Shown piece by piece: positions 10,777 to 19,685 of a stretch of DNA of 64,000 nt (position 1 is its first letter; every line of letters begins with the position of its first letter). Where the stretch lies: assembly GCF_002101675.1 (NCBI RefSeq), contig NZ_LQOY01000153.1, forward strand, positions 1 to 64,000, written 5' to 3'. Under the pieces are notes generated by a model. That model saw nothing but the letters and a program-made list of their open reading frames with translations. It was not told where the DNA came from and did not search any database. The position numbers and the translations under genes are program-made. Source of the stretch: Mycobacterium gordonae (GTDB lineage: Bacteria > Actinomycetota > Actinomycetes > Mycobacteriales > Mycobacteriaceae).

Positions 10777-12425
10777 ATTCTCTCCGGGGCGCTGACTCCG
10801 AGGATGGCCAATCCGTTGGCGACAACCTGGCGGGTGGCCTGGCACAGCGCCAGCCGCGCGGTGTTGAGGTCGGTGGGTTCTTCGTCGCCCTGCGGCAGGA
10901 TCCGGCAGGCGTCGTAGAACCGGTGGTAGTCGCCGGCCAGGTCTTCCAGGTACCGGCAGATGCGGTGCGGTTCACGCAGGGAGGCCGCGGTTTTGAGCAC
11001 CCGCGGGAACTCGCCGATGGTGCGCAGCAGGGTGCCCTCTTTGTCGTGGGTGAGCAGTTCGAGATGGGAGGTGTCCGGGATGAGGCCGAGTTCGGCGGCA
11101 TTGCGGGCCAGCGCGGAGAGCCGGGCGTGCGCGTATTGCACGTAGTAGACCGGGTTTTCGTTGGACGCCGAGGACCACAGCGCCAAGTCGATGTCGATCG
11201 GGGTGTCCACCGACGAACGGATCAGGCTGTACCGGGCCGCGTCGACACCGATGGCCTCGACCAGGTCGTCGAGCGTGATGACGGTGCCCGCGCGCTTGCT
11301 CATCTTGACCGGCTGGCCGTCGCGGACCAGGTTGACCATCTGCCCGATCAGCACCTCGACGGTGGCCGGGTCCTCACCGAAGGCGGCAGCGGCGGCCTTC
11401 AATCGGGCGATGTAGCCGTGGTGGTCGGCGCCGAGCATGTAGATGCACAGATCGAATCCGCGTTGCCGCTTGTCGAGGTAGTAGGCCAGGTCGCCGGCGA
11501 TGTATGCCGGGATGCCGTCGCTCTTGATCACCACGCGGTCTTTGTCGTCACCAAAAGCGCTGGTGCGCAACCAGGTTGCGCCGTCCTTCTCGTAAATGCT
11601 GCCGGTGTCACGCAGTTTCGCGATGGCCTCGTTCACCCGGCCGCTGGTGTGCATCGAATCTTCGTGGGTGTAGACGTCGAAGTCGGTGCCGAACTCGTGC
11701 AGTGACTCTTTGATGTGGGCGAACATCAGGTCGACGCCGATCTGGCGGAATGTCTCGTGCATCTCGACGTCGGGCAGGCTCAGCGCCTCCGGCGCCTTCT
11801 GCAGGACCTGCGCGGCGATGTCGTTGATGTACGTGCCCGCGTAGCCGTCCTCCGGGGCGGGCTCCCCCTTGGCCGCGGCGACCAGGGAGTTGGCGAACCG
11901 GTCGATCTGCGCACCGTGGTCGTTGAAGTAGTACTCGCGGACGACGTCGGCGCCCTGAGTGGTGAGCAGCCGGCCCAGCGCGTCACCGACGGCGGCCCAG
12001 CGGGTGCCACCGATGTGGATCGGTCCGGTGGGGTTGGCCGAGACGAATTCCAGGTTGACTTTTCGAGCGTCGAGAATTTGGGAGTGGCCGAACTTCTCGC
12101 CGGCCTCGATGACCTCGGTGACGATCTTGGCCTGCGCCGAGGCCTCGAGGCGCATGTTGATGAAGCCGGGACCGGCGACCTCGGCCGAGGCGATGCCGTC
12201 GGCCTTCGTCAGCGCCTCGGCCAGCCATCCGGCCAGCTCACGGGGGTTGGCACCGACCTTCTTGGCCAGTTGGAGGGCCAGGTTGGACGCGTAATCGCCG
12301 TGATCGGGATTGCGTGGACGCTCCACGGTGACCGCCTGAGGCAACGCGGACACGTCGAGGCCGTGCTCGGCAAGCACCGCGGTGGCGGTGGTTTTGAGCA
12401 GCTCAGCGAGGTCGGCGGGGGTCAC
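10773..12425 (-). CDS. argS: Arginyl-tRNA synthetase
   Basis: This is the class I synthetase that charges tRNA-Arg. The 550 residues match the family. The ATP-site HIGH-type motif appears as ANPTGPIHIGG and the KMSKS motif as VKMSKRAGT. The C-terminal anticodon-binding domain has the DALRALxxR-like helix region followed by DYHRFYDACRIL. The GTG at 12425 fits the usual N-terminus (VTPADLAELL); the longer frame to 12518 is not supported. Its substrate gene, tRNA-Arg(CCG), lies divergently 115 bases upstream. Confidence 0.97.
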   Translation of the reverse strand: MTPADLAELLKTTATAVLAEHGLDVSALPQAVTVERPRNPDHGDYASNLALQLAKKVGANPRELAGWLAEALTKADGIASAEVAGPGFINMRLEASAQAKIVTEVIEAGEKFGHSQILDARKVNLEFVSANPTGPIHIGGTRWAAVGDALGRLLTTQGADVVREYYFNDHGAQIDRFANSLVAAAKGEPAPEDGYAGTYINDIAAQVLQKAPEALSLPDVEMHETFRQIGVDLMFAHIKESLHEFGTDFDVYTHEDSMHTSGRVNEAIAKLRDTGSIYEKDGATWLRTSAFGDDKDRVVIKSDGIPAYIAGDLAYYLDKRQRGFDLCIYMLGADHHGYIARLKAAAAAFGEDPATVEVLIGQMVNLVRDGQPVKMSKRAGTVITLDDLVEAIGVDAARYSLIRSSVDTPIDIDLALWSSASNENPVYYVQYAHARLSALARNAAELGLIPDTSHLELLTHDKEGTLLRTIGEFPRVLKTAASLREPHRICRYLEDLAGDYHRFYDACRILPQGDEEPTDLNTARLALCQATRQVVANGLAILGVSAPERM

Positions 12426-12540
12426 GAGCGTCCATCCTATTGGCTGGGTGCCCCGCGCCCCGAATCCGTTGCCGGTGCTCGGGTGGTCACCGGGATGCGC
12501 TACTCTGGCGGGGCCCAATGGCGCAGCGTTCCGCTAGTGC

Positions 12541-12616
12541 GCCCCCGTAGCTCAGGGGATAGAGCGTCTGCCTCCGGAGCAGAAGGCCGCAGGTTCGAAT
12601 CCTGCCGGGGGCACCA
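12541..12616 (+). tRNA. tRNA-Arg (anticodon CCG)
   Basis: A complete cloverleaf can be drawn. The acceptor is GCCCCCG paired with CGGGGGC, the D arm includes GCTC and GAGC, and the anticodon stem is TCTGC/GCAGA around loop CTCCGGA with anticodon CCG. The T arm is GCAGG-TTCGAAT-CCTGC, followed by discriminator A and an encoded CCA. It reads arginine codon CGG. It marks the boundary between the core block and an accessory-looking region, and tRNA-Arg genes are common integration sites. Confidence 0.97.
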
Positions 12617-12809
12617 TCTGACCAGGTCAAGCGTCGCATCGTGCAATAAGCATGCAACCTGTTGACCCGGCGTAACCCTCCTGAATCGCCATTTGGTGCG
12701 ACAACGGCGCGGAGGCGTCGGTGATCACGTCAGGCTGGCGGTGACGGTATCGGCGGCGTCGCCGAAACCCGAATCGGCGGATCGACGCCGACAGCGGTCG
12801 CTATCGCAG

Positions 12810-13022
12810 TCACGCTGCCGAACTCGGCGAAGACCAGCTGCGCCACCGCCGTTCGATGTTGTCGGCCCACACCTGAACGTCTGCGTCACTTCCGACGACC
12901 TCTGCCTTCACTTGCAGGTCCGGTGTGTACAGACTCCCCACCCAGCGGCCACGTTCCCTATCGACCCGCAGCAGCGAACCGTCCGCCAGTCGATGATGTC
13001 CGGTTCTCATGGCAAAAGGCAT
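12810..13022 (-). CDS. Small hypothetical protein
   Basis: The 70-residue frame begins MPFAMRTGHHRLADG and contains LLRVDRERGRWVGSLYTPD and DVQVWADNIERRWRSW, alternating charged and aromatic residues that look like a small folded protein rather than a chance frame. No good ribosome binding site precedes either ATG (13022 or 13010). I do not recognise a family. It lies alone between the tRNA and the ANTAR gene. Confidence 0.45.
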   Translation of the reverse strand: MPFAMRTGHHRLADGSLLRVDRERGRWVGSLYTPDLQVKAEVVGSDADVQVWADNIERRWRSWSSPSSAA

Positions 13023-13311
13023 ACCCGAGTTCGAGTTATTCAACACCCGCCAAACACCAACACCGACAGCGTTCGGCGTCTGACGGATGTGGTAGGCACA
13101 GCACCCGCGGGCCGGCGGCGTCGAGCAGGCGCCGACACAACCAAGAACGAGCTTCGCGCAACGGCCCAACAGTTGAATAATGCGAAACGCAGGGTGTAGA
13201 AATTTACTCGTCACCCCTGGTCAAAGGGTCACTGGTCCTCATGGCTCAGTGCTGCGCGGCGTTGGGCGTGGCATTAGCCCGAGACGAATATTCCACACCG
13301 AGGGGTATTCC

Positions 13312-14013
13312 GTGCAGCGACGACCTGATACCAGCGTCCCGTATAGCCGGTTGATCGGCGGCGAACGGATCGAGCAAAAACTGGCCGATGGTGGCCCTAC
13401 CATCGTCGGGTCATTCCGATATTACTTCGAAGATGACCGTTGGGAATGGTCCCCACAAGTCGCAAGAATGCACGGATACGAACCTGGAATGGTCACCCCC
13501 ACCACCCAGCTGGTGCTCGCCCACAAGCACCCCGAGGACTATCGTCAGGTCGCCGACACCTTCGAGCTGGTCCGCCAGACGCGGCGCGCATTCAGCAGCA
13601 GGCACCGCATATGCGACGTGCAAGGGAACGTGCACCACGTCACCGTCATTGGTGACGAACTCCGCGACGAAGAGGGCCGCGTCATCGGCACGTACGGTTT
13701 CTACGTTGACCTCACCCGCGAGGAACAGGTGCACAGAGACCAGGTCAGCGCAGCCGTCGAGTACATTGCCGACCGCCGATCCGGTATCGACCAGGTGAAA
13801 GGCATGCTGCGGCTGATCTACGGCCTCGATGAAGTCGCTGCTTTTGAACTGCTCAAGTGGCGGTCACAAGAAACCAACACGAAGCTGCAATGCCTCGCCG
13901 AACAAATCGCGGCCGACTTCGCCGGTGTAACGCACGACGGAACAATGCCGTCACGATCGCAATACGACAATTTACTGCTCACAGCGCATCTTCGCCTGAA
14001 GGGCCACCGGTAG
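13312..14013 (+). CDS. PAS-ANTAR domain RNA-binding regulator
   Basis: The 233-residue protein has an N-terminal PAS-type sensor domain (about 25-140, with WEWSPQVARMHGYEPG and a closing GTYGFYVDLT) and a C-terminal ANTAR domain (about 150-205, with IDQVKGMLRLIYGLDEVAAFELLKW). ANTAR proteins bind paired hairpins in nascent RNA and prevent termination. The PAS part would sense an unknown signal. I start at GTG 13312 because GAGGGG lies 8 bases upstream; an earlier ATG at 13180 has no such site. The RNA targets cannot be found here with certainty. Confidence 0.85.
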   Translation: MQRRPDTSVPYSRLIGGERIEQKLADGGPTIVGSFRYYFEDDRWEWSPQVARMHGYEPGMVTPTTQLVLAHKHPEDYRQVADTFELVRQTRRAFSSRHRICDVQGNVHHVTVIGDELRDEEGRVIGTYGFYVDLTREEQVHRDQVSAAVEYIADRRSGIDQVKGMLRLIYGLDEVAAFELLKWRSQETNTKLQCLAEQIAADFAGVTHDGTMPSRSQYDNLLLTAHLRLKGHR

Positions 14014-14075
14014 GCGTCGTTAGTGGGGCCGCCGTTCGCCTGCAGGACCGGCAACTGTGCGCCTAGGGTCGAAAA

Positions 14076-14138
14076 ATGAGCTGGATGACGTTGATCGCGA
14101 CCGCGCATCCGGCCACACCGGCCGTCACCACGCGATGA
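14076..14138 (+). CDS. 20-residue upstream frame coupled to the RimI-like gene
   Basis: A short frame from the ATG at 14076 encodes a peptide starting MSWMTLIATAHPATPAVT and ends in a TGA that overlaps the acetyltransferase ATG (ATGA). The segment HPATPAVT resembles the N-terminus of TsaB (DTATPAVT in mycobacteria as I recall), the protein normally encoded just before rimI. It could be a remnant left after deletion of most of a tsaB copy, or a leader peptide that couples translation. Confidence 0.4.
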   Translation: MSWMTLIATAHPATPAVTTR

Positions 14139-14620
14139 ACGCGGACCCGCTCGTCATCGGTGCGCTGTTGCCGGCCGACGTCGGCAGATGCGCCGAGTTG
14201 GACGCCGTGTTATTCGCCGGCGACGAGCCGTGGTCGGCGGCCGTATTCGAACGCGAGCTGGCCAGCAAGGACGGTTATTTCGTGAGCGCGCGCAGGGCCG
14301 GGACGCTGATCGGCTACGGCGGCATCGCGCGCTTGGGTTCCACGGGATTCACCGGCGTGGCGTTCTACGAGGTGCGCAATATCGGCGTGGATCCGGCGCA
14401 CCAAGGGCAGGGCATCGGTCGCCGACTGTTGGACGAATTGCTGAAGTTCGCCGCGGCCGGCGTCGTGTATCTGGAAGTTCGGTGCGACAACGAAGCGGCC
14501 ATCGCGCTGTACCGCGACGTGGGATTCGACCAGGTCGGCCTTCGCCCCGGGTACTACAAAGGCGTCGATGCGTTAACGATGCGGCGTGAGCCGCGCGCTT
14601 GCACCCGACAATCGACCTAG
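14135..14620 (+). CDS. RimI-like GNAT N-acetyltransferase
   Basis: The 161-residue GNAT protein has the acetyl-CoA binding loop in HQGQGIGRRLLDELL (motif A) and the C-terminal EVRCDNEAAIALYRDVGFDQVGLRPGYY signature typical of RimI, which acetylates the N-terminal alanine of ribosomal protein S18. RimI usually sits between tsaB and tsaD, and neither is here, so this may be a second copy with another substrate. It starts at the ATG at 14135, overlapping the short upstream frame. Its stop overlaps the stop of the convergent gene in CTAG. Confidence 0.85.
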   Translation: MNADPLVIGALLPADVGRCAELDAVLFAGDEPWSAAVFERELASKDGYFVSARRAGTLIGYGGIARLGSTGFTGVAFYEVRNIGVDPAHQGQGIGRRLLDELLKFAAAGVVYLEVRCDNEAAIALYRDVGFDQVGLRPGYYKGVDALTMRREPRACTRQST

Positions 14621-15081
14621 CCCAGTTGTCGCCGGTAGCGGCGAACGGGCACATGGCCCCTTACTTTGACTTCGACGTCGGCGCCGGCCCCCCCGACCTC
14701 TTTCACCGTGAACGTGTACAGATCGCCCAACGGACTGCCGAGTATGGGTTCTCCGAGCGCCTCGACATACCACTGCACCCCTGGCTGATCACACGGCGGC
14801 CTTGCTGCCCTGTTCTCGTCGAAGTGCCACTTCACCTCTGGATTGCCCGCAGGGAATTCGATGTTGTCGTCGCGCCGGATCTCCGCAGCGGAAATGGTGT
14901 CAAAATCCTGCCCCATCGTCACCGCTATGAGGTTAGTCGCCGGACCCAGGGGCGACACTCGTCGAATCCGGTCAACAGTTCGGTGGTCGTCTGCCGGTGG
15001 CCGTCGTGCGGTCAGACTCGATCGGCGGTCCCAGGTGCCGACGAACGCTTCGCGGAACGTCCACGCCTGCCACACAGTCAT
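14617..15081 (-). CDS. Hypothetical protein
   Basis: A frame of 154 residues, with no signal peptide or membrane segment and no family I recognise. The C-terminal part (IEFPAGNPEVKWHFDENR and VQWYVEALGEPILGSPLGDLYTFTV) reads like a compact beta-rich domain. A GTG at 15075 lies 6 bases after GAGAGG and may be the true start. It converges on the RimI-like gene with overlapping stops. Confidence 0.55.
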   Translation of the reverse strand: MTVWQAWTFREAFVGTWDRRSSLTARRPPADDHRTVDRIRRVSPLGPATNLIAVTMGQDFDTISAAEIRRDDNIEFPAGNPEVKWHFDENRAARPPCDQPGVQWYVEALGEPILGSPLGDLYTFTVKEVGGAGADVEVKVRGHVPVRRYRRQLG

Positions 15082-15142
15082 CCTCTCAAGGTGCTATGCG
15101 AGCACCAGGACGTTAGGCCGTACGAGCAGGACCGGAAAGGCG

Positions 15143-15994
15143 TTAACTCGTCGGCAAGCGCATGACGTAACCCGCCTCCAGCGCCACCCACAACGCACCG
15201 TCGGGCCCGATCGCCAGCCCGTGCGGCTCGCTGCCCGACGGCAGGTCGATCACGGTGACCTCGCCGTCGGCGCTGACGCCGGCGATCTGGTCGGAGCCCC
15301 ACAAGCTGACCCACACGCCGCCAATGGGATTGGCGACCACCGCGTGCGGCTTGCCGGGCAGCTCGAGTTCCTGAATGGCGTCATCGACCGGGATGCGGCC
15401 GAGCTTGCCGGCCTGTATCTCGGTGAACCACACGGCGTCGTCGTGGGTGGCGGCGATGCCGACAGGACCGGCCCGCGGGGTCGGCACCTCGCGGAGCGTC
15501 AGGTCGCCCGACGGCTCCAACCTGCCGATGGCGTTGGCCTGATTCATGGTGAACCACAACGCGCCGTCGGGTCCGGCGGCGATCATGGACGGCATGCCCC
15601 CGGGGGCGACAACGTCCGTGGCTACCCCGTCGACGTCGATCCGGCCCACCACCCCCGACGTCATCGCGGTAAACCACAGGGCCCCGTCGGGTCCCGCGGC
15701 GAGACCGAACGGCGCACTGCCACTGGTTAATTCGAAGTCAGTGCGGTCGCCGTCAACGGTGATCCGACCGATCCGGTCGTCACCACAACGGGTGAACCAC
15801 AACGCGCCGTCCGGACCGGCGGCGATGATCGACGGCTTACTCTGCGGCGCAACCGGATACACGTCGAGGCTACCGTCACCGGTCACGCGAGCGATCTCGC
15901 CGCTGTGCACCAACGTCACCCACATGGCCCCGTCGGGCCCTGCGGTCAACGCATAAGGCCCACCCGCAACCGGGATTTCGACGATACGGCTCAT
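15143..15994 (-). CDS. Virginiamycin B lyase-like beta-propeller protein
   Basis: This 283-residue protein consists of about six or seven repeats of the form AAGPDGALWFT, the blade motif of the Vgb/SMP-30-like propeller. Vgb linearises streptogramin B antibiotics by an elimination reaction. The C-terminal SGSEPHGLAIGPDGALWVALE keeps a histidine at the place of a catalytic one. There is no signal peptide. The ATG at 15994 follows AGAGGTGAG. Many Vgb-like proteins in soil actinobacteria have no proven lyase activity, so a generic propeller enzyme or binding protein is equally possible. Confidence 0.8.
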   Translation of the reverse strand: MSRIVEIPVAGGPYALTAGPDGAMWVTLVHSGEIARVTGDGSLDVYPVAPQSKPSIIAAGPDGALWFTRCGDDRIGRITVDGDRTDFELTSGSAPFGLAAGPDGALWFTAMTSGVVGRIDVDGVATDVVAPGGMPSMIAAGPDGALWFTMNQANAIGRLEPSGDLTLREVPTPRAGPVGIAATHDDAVWFTEIQAGKLGRIPVDDAIQELELPGKPHAVVANPIGGVWVSLWGSDQIAGVSADGEVTVIDLPSGSEPHGLAIGPDGALWVALEAGYVMRLPTS

Positions 15995-16128
15995 CCGAGC
16001 GAACTCACCTCTTCGAGCAGGAACTTCAGGGTGGTGCCCCCGGCACACCCGGCTGATGCACATCGACGTAGCGGCTGCACTCCATCGACTTGTCCTCTCG
16101 CCATGACGGATTCAAGTCGCCCGAGGGC

Positions 16129-16977
16129 CTATACCGGCTCCGGGCTTGGGGCTTCACCGAACCGGGCCAACACCAGTGTCGCGGCCACGGCAATCCCCAG
16201 GCCCGCGGCGACCATCCACCCGAGGCCGTCGCGAGTTTCATCGCCCAGCCACGCCACGCCGATGAGCGCGGGCAGGACGGTTTCGCCGACCACCATGCCC
16301 GCGACGGCGGTGGTCACCGATCCACGATGCAGCGCCGACGTGAGGAGTAGAAAACCGGCGACTCCACCGGCGGCGCTGGCGTACAGGGCGGGGTTGGCGT
16401 AGAAGGAGGCCTTGGTGGGGTCGATCGAGTCGATCAGGTTCACCCCCACCTCGACGAGGCCAAAGCCGGTACCCGCGCTGAAGCCGAGGGCAAGTGCGCG
16501 TGAGCGATCCGGCAACCGACCGGCCGCGGCTCCGGCAATGAACACCACCGCGACGACGCCCAACAGCGCCCACGCCAATCCCGCCGGGCCGTGTCCGTCG
16601 CCCTGCGGTCCGGCCGCGATTCCGAGCAACGCCAGGCCCACACAGACCACGCCCACCGCCGTCCACTCGGCCGGCGCCAGACGGGCCGACAACAGCCATG
16701 CGGCCACAATGGCGCTGACGGCGATCGAGGCGGCCAAGGCGGCGGCGACGACGTAGATGGGCACCAGCCGCAACGCCGCAACTTGGAGCACAAAGCCGAG
16801 GCCATCCAGACCGATGCCGACGAGGTAGCGCCACTGCCGCAGGGCGCGCATCAGCAGTACGGCGTCGACACCGGACCCGCTGCCGGCCTCCACCGACCGG
16901 GCTGCCATGGCCTGCAACACCGACGCCGTCCCGTAACACACCGAGCAGCCCAGGGCGAGCAGCAATCCGATCAGCAC
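16129..16977 (-). CDS. DMT/EamA-like membrane transporter
   Basis: The 282-residue protein has nine or ten hydrophobic segments in two halves, with short loops and a basic C-terminal end, as in drug/metabolite transporters. The second half has ASAAGGVAGFLLLTSALHRGSVTTAV, resembling the EamA repeat. Substrate unknown. It lies 151 bases downstream of the propeller gene start on the same strand and may share its expression. Confidence 0.75.
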   Translation of the reverse strand: MLIGLLLALGCSVCYGTASVLQAMAARSVEAGSGSGVDAVLLMRALRQWRYLVGIGLDGLGFVLQVAALRLVPIYVVAAALAASIAVSAIVAAWLLSARLAPAEWTAVGVVCVGLALLGIAAGPQGDGHGPAGLAWALLGVVAVVFIAGAAAGRLPDRSRALALGFSAGTGFGLVEVGVNLIDSIDPTKASFYANPALYASAAGGVAGFLLLTSALHRGSVTTAVAGMVVGETVLPALIGVAWLGDETRDGLGWMVAAGLGIAVAATLVLARFGEAPSPEPV

Positions 16978-17211
16978 ATACCGACCATACGAGAGCCGGC
17001 GCCGGCAAGCCGTATTCGCATGCCGTTGGTTAAGAGATGGCTTGCGTATTCCGTTACTGACTCCCGCGTCGCATAGTGTCTAATGGGTTGGGCCTGAGCA
17101 GATTTGGCGGCTCTGACACCGTGACCGCACCGGCCGATGCCTCGACCCTTGTGATAGGTCGCGCACGCGCCCACAATCAGAGTGGGGGCCGATTCGACGA
17201 GGGCCGACAAC

Positions 17212-17736
17212 ATGACCAGGTCTCGGATTCTTCTAGCAGCCACGGTCGCGCTCACCTCCGGCCAGGCAGTCGCGCTGATCGTGCCCGGCACCGCCTCGGC
17301 GTCAGCACTAGCCGACGGCACCTACCGGTTCGACTTCGACGGCAGCAAACAAACGGTCGACGGCGCCCCGAAGCCGACCGGCTCGCATTCGACGTTGATA
17401 GCGATGCGCTCCGCGTGCCCTCCGTCGGGGTGCGTGGCGACGGCATGGGACACCTCGATCGGTCCTACCTGGCTGCAACCCCCCGAGGAGGGTGCGCTCG
17501 TCTTCCGCGAGAACCGCGACCAGTGGGTGGCGACCCGGTGGAAGATGTTCAGCTGCAACAACTCCATGAAGCAGGGAACGGAAACGCTTTCGTTTCAAGT
17601 GAAGCCGGACGGGACATTCGTGGGCGTCAGCACCCAACTCGAGGCGCCCTGCCCGCCGATCGTCATCCCGTTCACCGCGACGCGCGTCGGTGAGGTGTCG
17701 CCGGACGTTCAGGTGGCCGACCCCAATACCGCCTGA
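17212..17736 (+). CDS. Secreted four-cysteine hypothetical protein
   Basis: The 174-residue protein starts at ATG 17212 behind GAGG, with a signal peptide (about 1-30, MTRSRILLAATVALTSGQAV, cleavage near ASA-SA). The mature part has CPPSGCVATAWD, WKMFSCNN, PDGTFVG and APCPP, so two disulfides are likely. The layout matches the minus-strand product at 28342-28839, which has CSATTCVATA, FQWDCY, ADGSLRG and GPCQG. Function unknown. It is probably exported by Sec. Confidence 0.8.
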   Translation: MTRSRILLAATVALTSGQAVALIVPGTASASALADGTYRFDFDGSKQTVDGAPKPTGSHSTLIAMRSACPPSGCVATAWDTSIGPTWLQPPEEGALVFRENRDQWVATRWKMFSCNNSMKQGTETLSFQVKPDGTFVGVSTQLEAPCPPIVIPFTATRVGEVSPDVQVADPNTA

Positions 17737-17856
17737 GCTGGCCACCAGGCATTGACCGGCGGGTTCACGCGTTCGGCGACACCGCCCGCCTGACTTATTT
17801 TGCGCGGGATGATCGCAATTGCGCGTCGCCGTCGCCGCCCGGCATAGGAATACCGT

Positions 17857-17889
17857 ATGAACGCCAGCGAATCGACCGTGAACTGGTAG
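17857..17889 (+). CDS. Possible 10-residue micro-ORF in the leader of the 17953 gene
   Basis: AGGA lies 8 bases before an ATG that opens the frame MNASESTVNW and stops 63 bases before the next gene. The ribosome site is good but the peptide is very short, so this is only a candidate leader peptide. Confidence 0.2.
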   Translation: MNASESTVNW

Positions 17890-17952
17890 TTCGCCGATAC
17901 ACTTCAGCCATACTGTCCATAGGCAACAAAGCCGTGGCAGATGGGGGACGCT

Positions 17953-18399
17953 ATGAGGTTGCACTTGCCTGTCGCAACTGTTGGGCTAATAATTGGCGGC
18001 CTTTTCGCCGTGGCCCCGGCTGCCGGGGCCGAGGTCCCCATCACGCAGGGCGTGTACGAGTACGTCGACGGCTCCGGCGCGGCGTCCACATGGGCCATCA
18101 CGACGACCTGCGCCCCCCACTGCGTGGCCCATGTGACCACCGCTCCGGGTCACGGTTTCACCGCCCCGCTGATTAACGGCCGCCATGTGGTGACCCGGAC
18201 CGTGCCCGAGGGCGTCACATGCCCCTCGTACTACCTGGGCGACAACGGATCATCCTGGGGAGGCGGCACCCATCCCGTCCTCGTCCGGCAATGGTGGGAC
18301 CCGGTCACCCTGGCTGGCGGGGTGGATTTCCTGGAAAGCTCCGCACCCTGCGGCATCCCCAACCCGCATAACAGCTTCACGCTGGTCAAGGTCGGTTAG
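17953..18399 (+). CDS. Small secreted cysteine-containing protein
   Basis: The 148-residue product has a signal peptide (MRLHLPVATVGLIIGGLFAV, cleavage near AGA-EV), followed by a beta-rich domain with CAPHC, VTCPSYY and SAPCG, suggesting two disulfides. I use ATG 17953 because GGGGGA lies 7 bases upstream, rather than 17941. It has the same general pattern as the neighbour at 17212 (C-x-x-(x)-C, then W-rich centre, then C near the end), but the similarity is weak. Function unknown. Confidence 0.75.
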   Translation: MRLHLPVATVGLIIGGLFAVAPAAGAEVPITQGVYEYVDGSGAASTWAITTTCAPHCVAHVTTAPGHGFTAPLINGRHVVTRTVPEGVTCPSYYLGDNGSSWGGGTHPVLVRQWWDPVTLAGGVDFLESSAPCGIPNPHNSFTLVKVG

Positions 18400-18547
18400 C
18401 GGGCCCCCGGCGCGAAGATCGGACCAGCCCCGGCACGCAGCAGCGGCCGCCCGTCGCCGAGCCGGAAAATTTGCAGGAAAAGTGCGAGTACAGGCCTGCA
18501 AATCTTCAGACTCGACGAGACCGCCCCTCCCCGGCCCCGATCGCCTA

Positions 18548-18605
18548 CAAGAATTCTCCAAGAACTCCCCTGCAAGCTTCTCCGCAATACCCCGCTTCGG
18601 CGGAG
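18548..18605 (+). promoter_or_regulatory. SARP-type direct repeats (box a) and UUCG hairpin before the hydrolase gene
   Basis: CAAGAAT at 18548 and CAAGAAC at 18559 are direct repeats 11 bp apart, with a degenerate third unit at 18570 and CAATAC at 18585 as a possible -10. CCCGCTTCGGCGGAG at 18591-18605 can fold as a CCGC-TTCG-GCGG tetraloop hairpin and recurs at 21313. Confidence 0.6.
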
Positions 18606-18631
18606 GAGACGCACACAGAGGGAGCGAGATC

Positions 18632-19618
18632 ATGACGAACCGTTCACGCCGCCACCTACGGCCGGTACGGGATGTCGCCGCGCCGAGGCTACAGTTCCGC
18701 ACCATCCACGGCCACCGCCGCGCATTCCGGATAGCCGGCTCGGGGCCGGTCGTCGTGCTGCTGCACGGCGTCGGCGACAGCTCAACGACGTGGGAACCGG
18801 TGCACGCCAAGCTTGCCCAACGATTCACCGTCATCGCCCCGGACATGCTGGGCCACGGCGAATCGGACAAGCCGCGCGCCGACTACTCACTGGCCGCCTT
18901 CGCCAACGGGCTACGCGACCTGCTGACCGCCCTGGAAATCGACCGGGTCACTCTGGTCGGGCACTCCCTGGGAGGCGGTCTGGCAGCCCAATTCGCCTAT
19001 CAGTACCCACAATTCGTGGAGCGCGTGGTGCTGGTGAGCGCGGGCGGCGTCACCAAGGAGGTGAGCGCGGCGCTGCGCTTCGCGGCGATGCCGATGGGCG
19101 CCGAGATGCTCGCCGCACTGCGGCTGCCCGGCGCGGTCCCCGCCCTGGGCCTGGTCAGTCGTGCCGTCGGGCACGCCGTGGGGTCCACCCGACTCACCCG
19201 CGACGTCGCCAGCCTGCCGCGTCTGGTGGGCGGGTTGCGCAAGCCCGGCGCGGTGGAAGCATTCGCGCGCACCCTGCGCGCGGTCGTCGACACCCGCGGC
19301 CAGTTCGTCACCATGCTGGACCGTACCTACCTGATGCACGACCTCCCCGTGCAGATCATCTGGGGCGAGGACGACCTGATCATCCCGGCGAGTCACGCCC
19401 GGGTGGCACACGAACAGATCCCCGGCTCGCGCCTGGAGATCTTCGAGGAGTCCGGGCACATGCCACACGGCGATCACCCGGACCGCTTCGTCGAGGTCGT
19501 GCAGCGGTTCATCGATTCGACCGCGCCGTACGAACACCACCCGGAGCTGATGCGCAAGGCACTGCAGACCGGTGTCCGTCAGTACACGTCCGTCGAAGCC
19601 GAATCGGACCTCGCGTAG
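18632..19618 (+). CDS. Alpha/beta hydrolase
   Basis: The 328-residue protein has the oxyanion region LLHGVGDSSTTW, the nucleophile elbow GHSLGGG (Ser112), an acid in GEDDLIIP and the catalytic His in SGHMPHGDH. The cap region (about 150-240) is long and hydrophobic, suiting a lipid or ester substrate. There is no signal peptide. The ATG at 18632 follows AGAGGGA. The promoter region carries the 11-bp CAAGAA repeats shared by five other sites in this window, and the DUF998 gene follows 67 bases downstream. Confidence 0.88.
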   Translation: MTNRSRRHLRPVRDVAAPRLQFRTIHGHRRAFRIAGSGPVVVLLHGVGDSSTTWEPVHAKLAQRFTVIAPDMLGHGESDKPRADYSLAAFANGLRDLLTALEIDRVTLVGHSLGGGLAAQFAYQYPQFVERVVLVSAGGVTKEVSAALRFAAMPMGAEMLAALRLPGAVPALGLVSRAVGHAVGSTRLTRDVASLPRLVGGLRKPGAVEAFARTLRAVVDTRGQFVTMLDRTYLMHDLPVQIIWGEDDLIIPASHARVAHEQIPGSRLEIFEESGHMPHGDHPDRFVEVVQRFIDSTAPYEHHPELMRKALQTGVRQYTSVEAESDLA

Positions 19619-19685
19619 CGACCCTCGGCACGCCCGAGGTTTTCGAAGACCCACCACGGCGCCGCCGGCACGGCATGATGGCCTC

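Noticed and set aside
12541..12616. Prophage or integrative element at tRNA-Arg
   Set aside because: No integrase, phage gene or repeated tRNA end was found in the window, so only an old island can be suspected.
13180..13311. N-terminal extension of the ANTAR protein from ATG 13180
   Set aside because: The extension is rich in glycine and arginine without a domain, and a good ribosome site precedes GTG 13312.
18250..18870. 206-residue minus-strand frame
   Set aside because: It overlaps the secreted protein and hydrolase genes and their promoter on the other strand, with no supporting motif.
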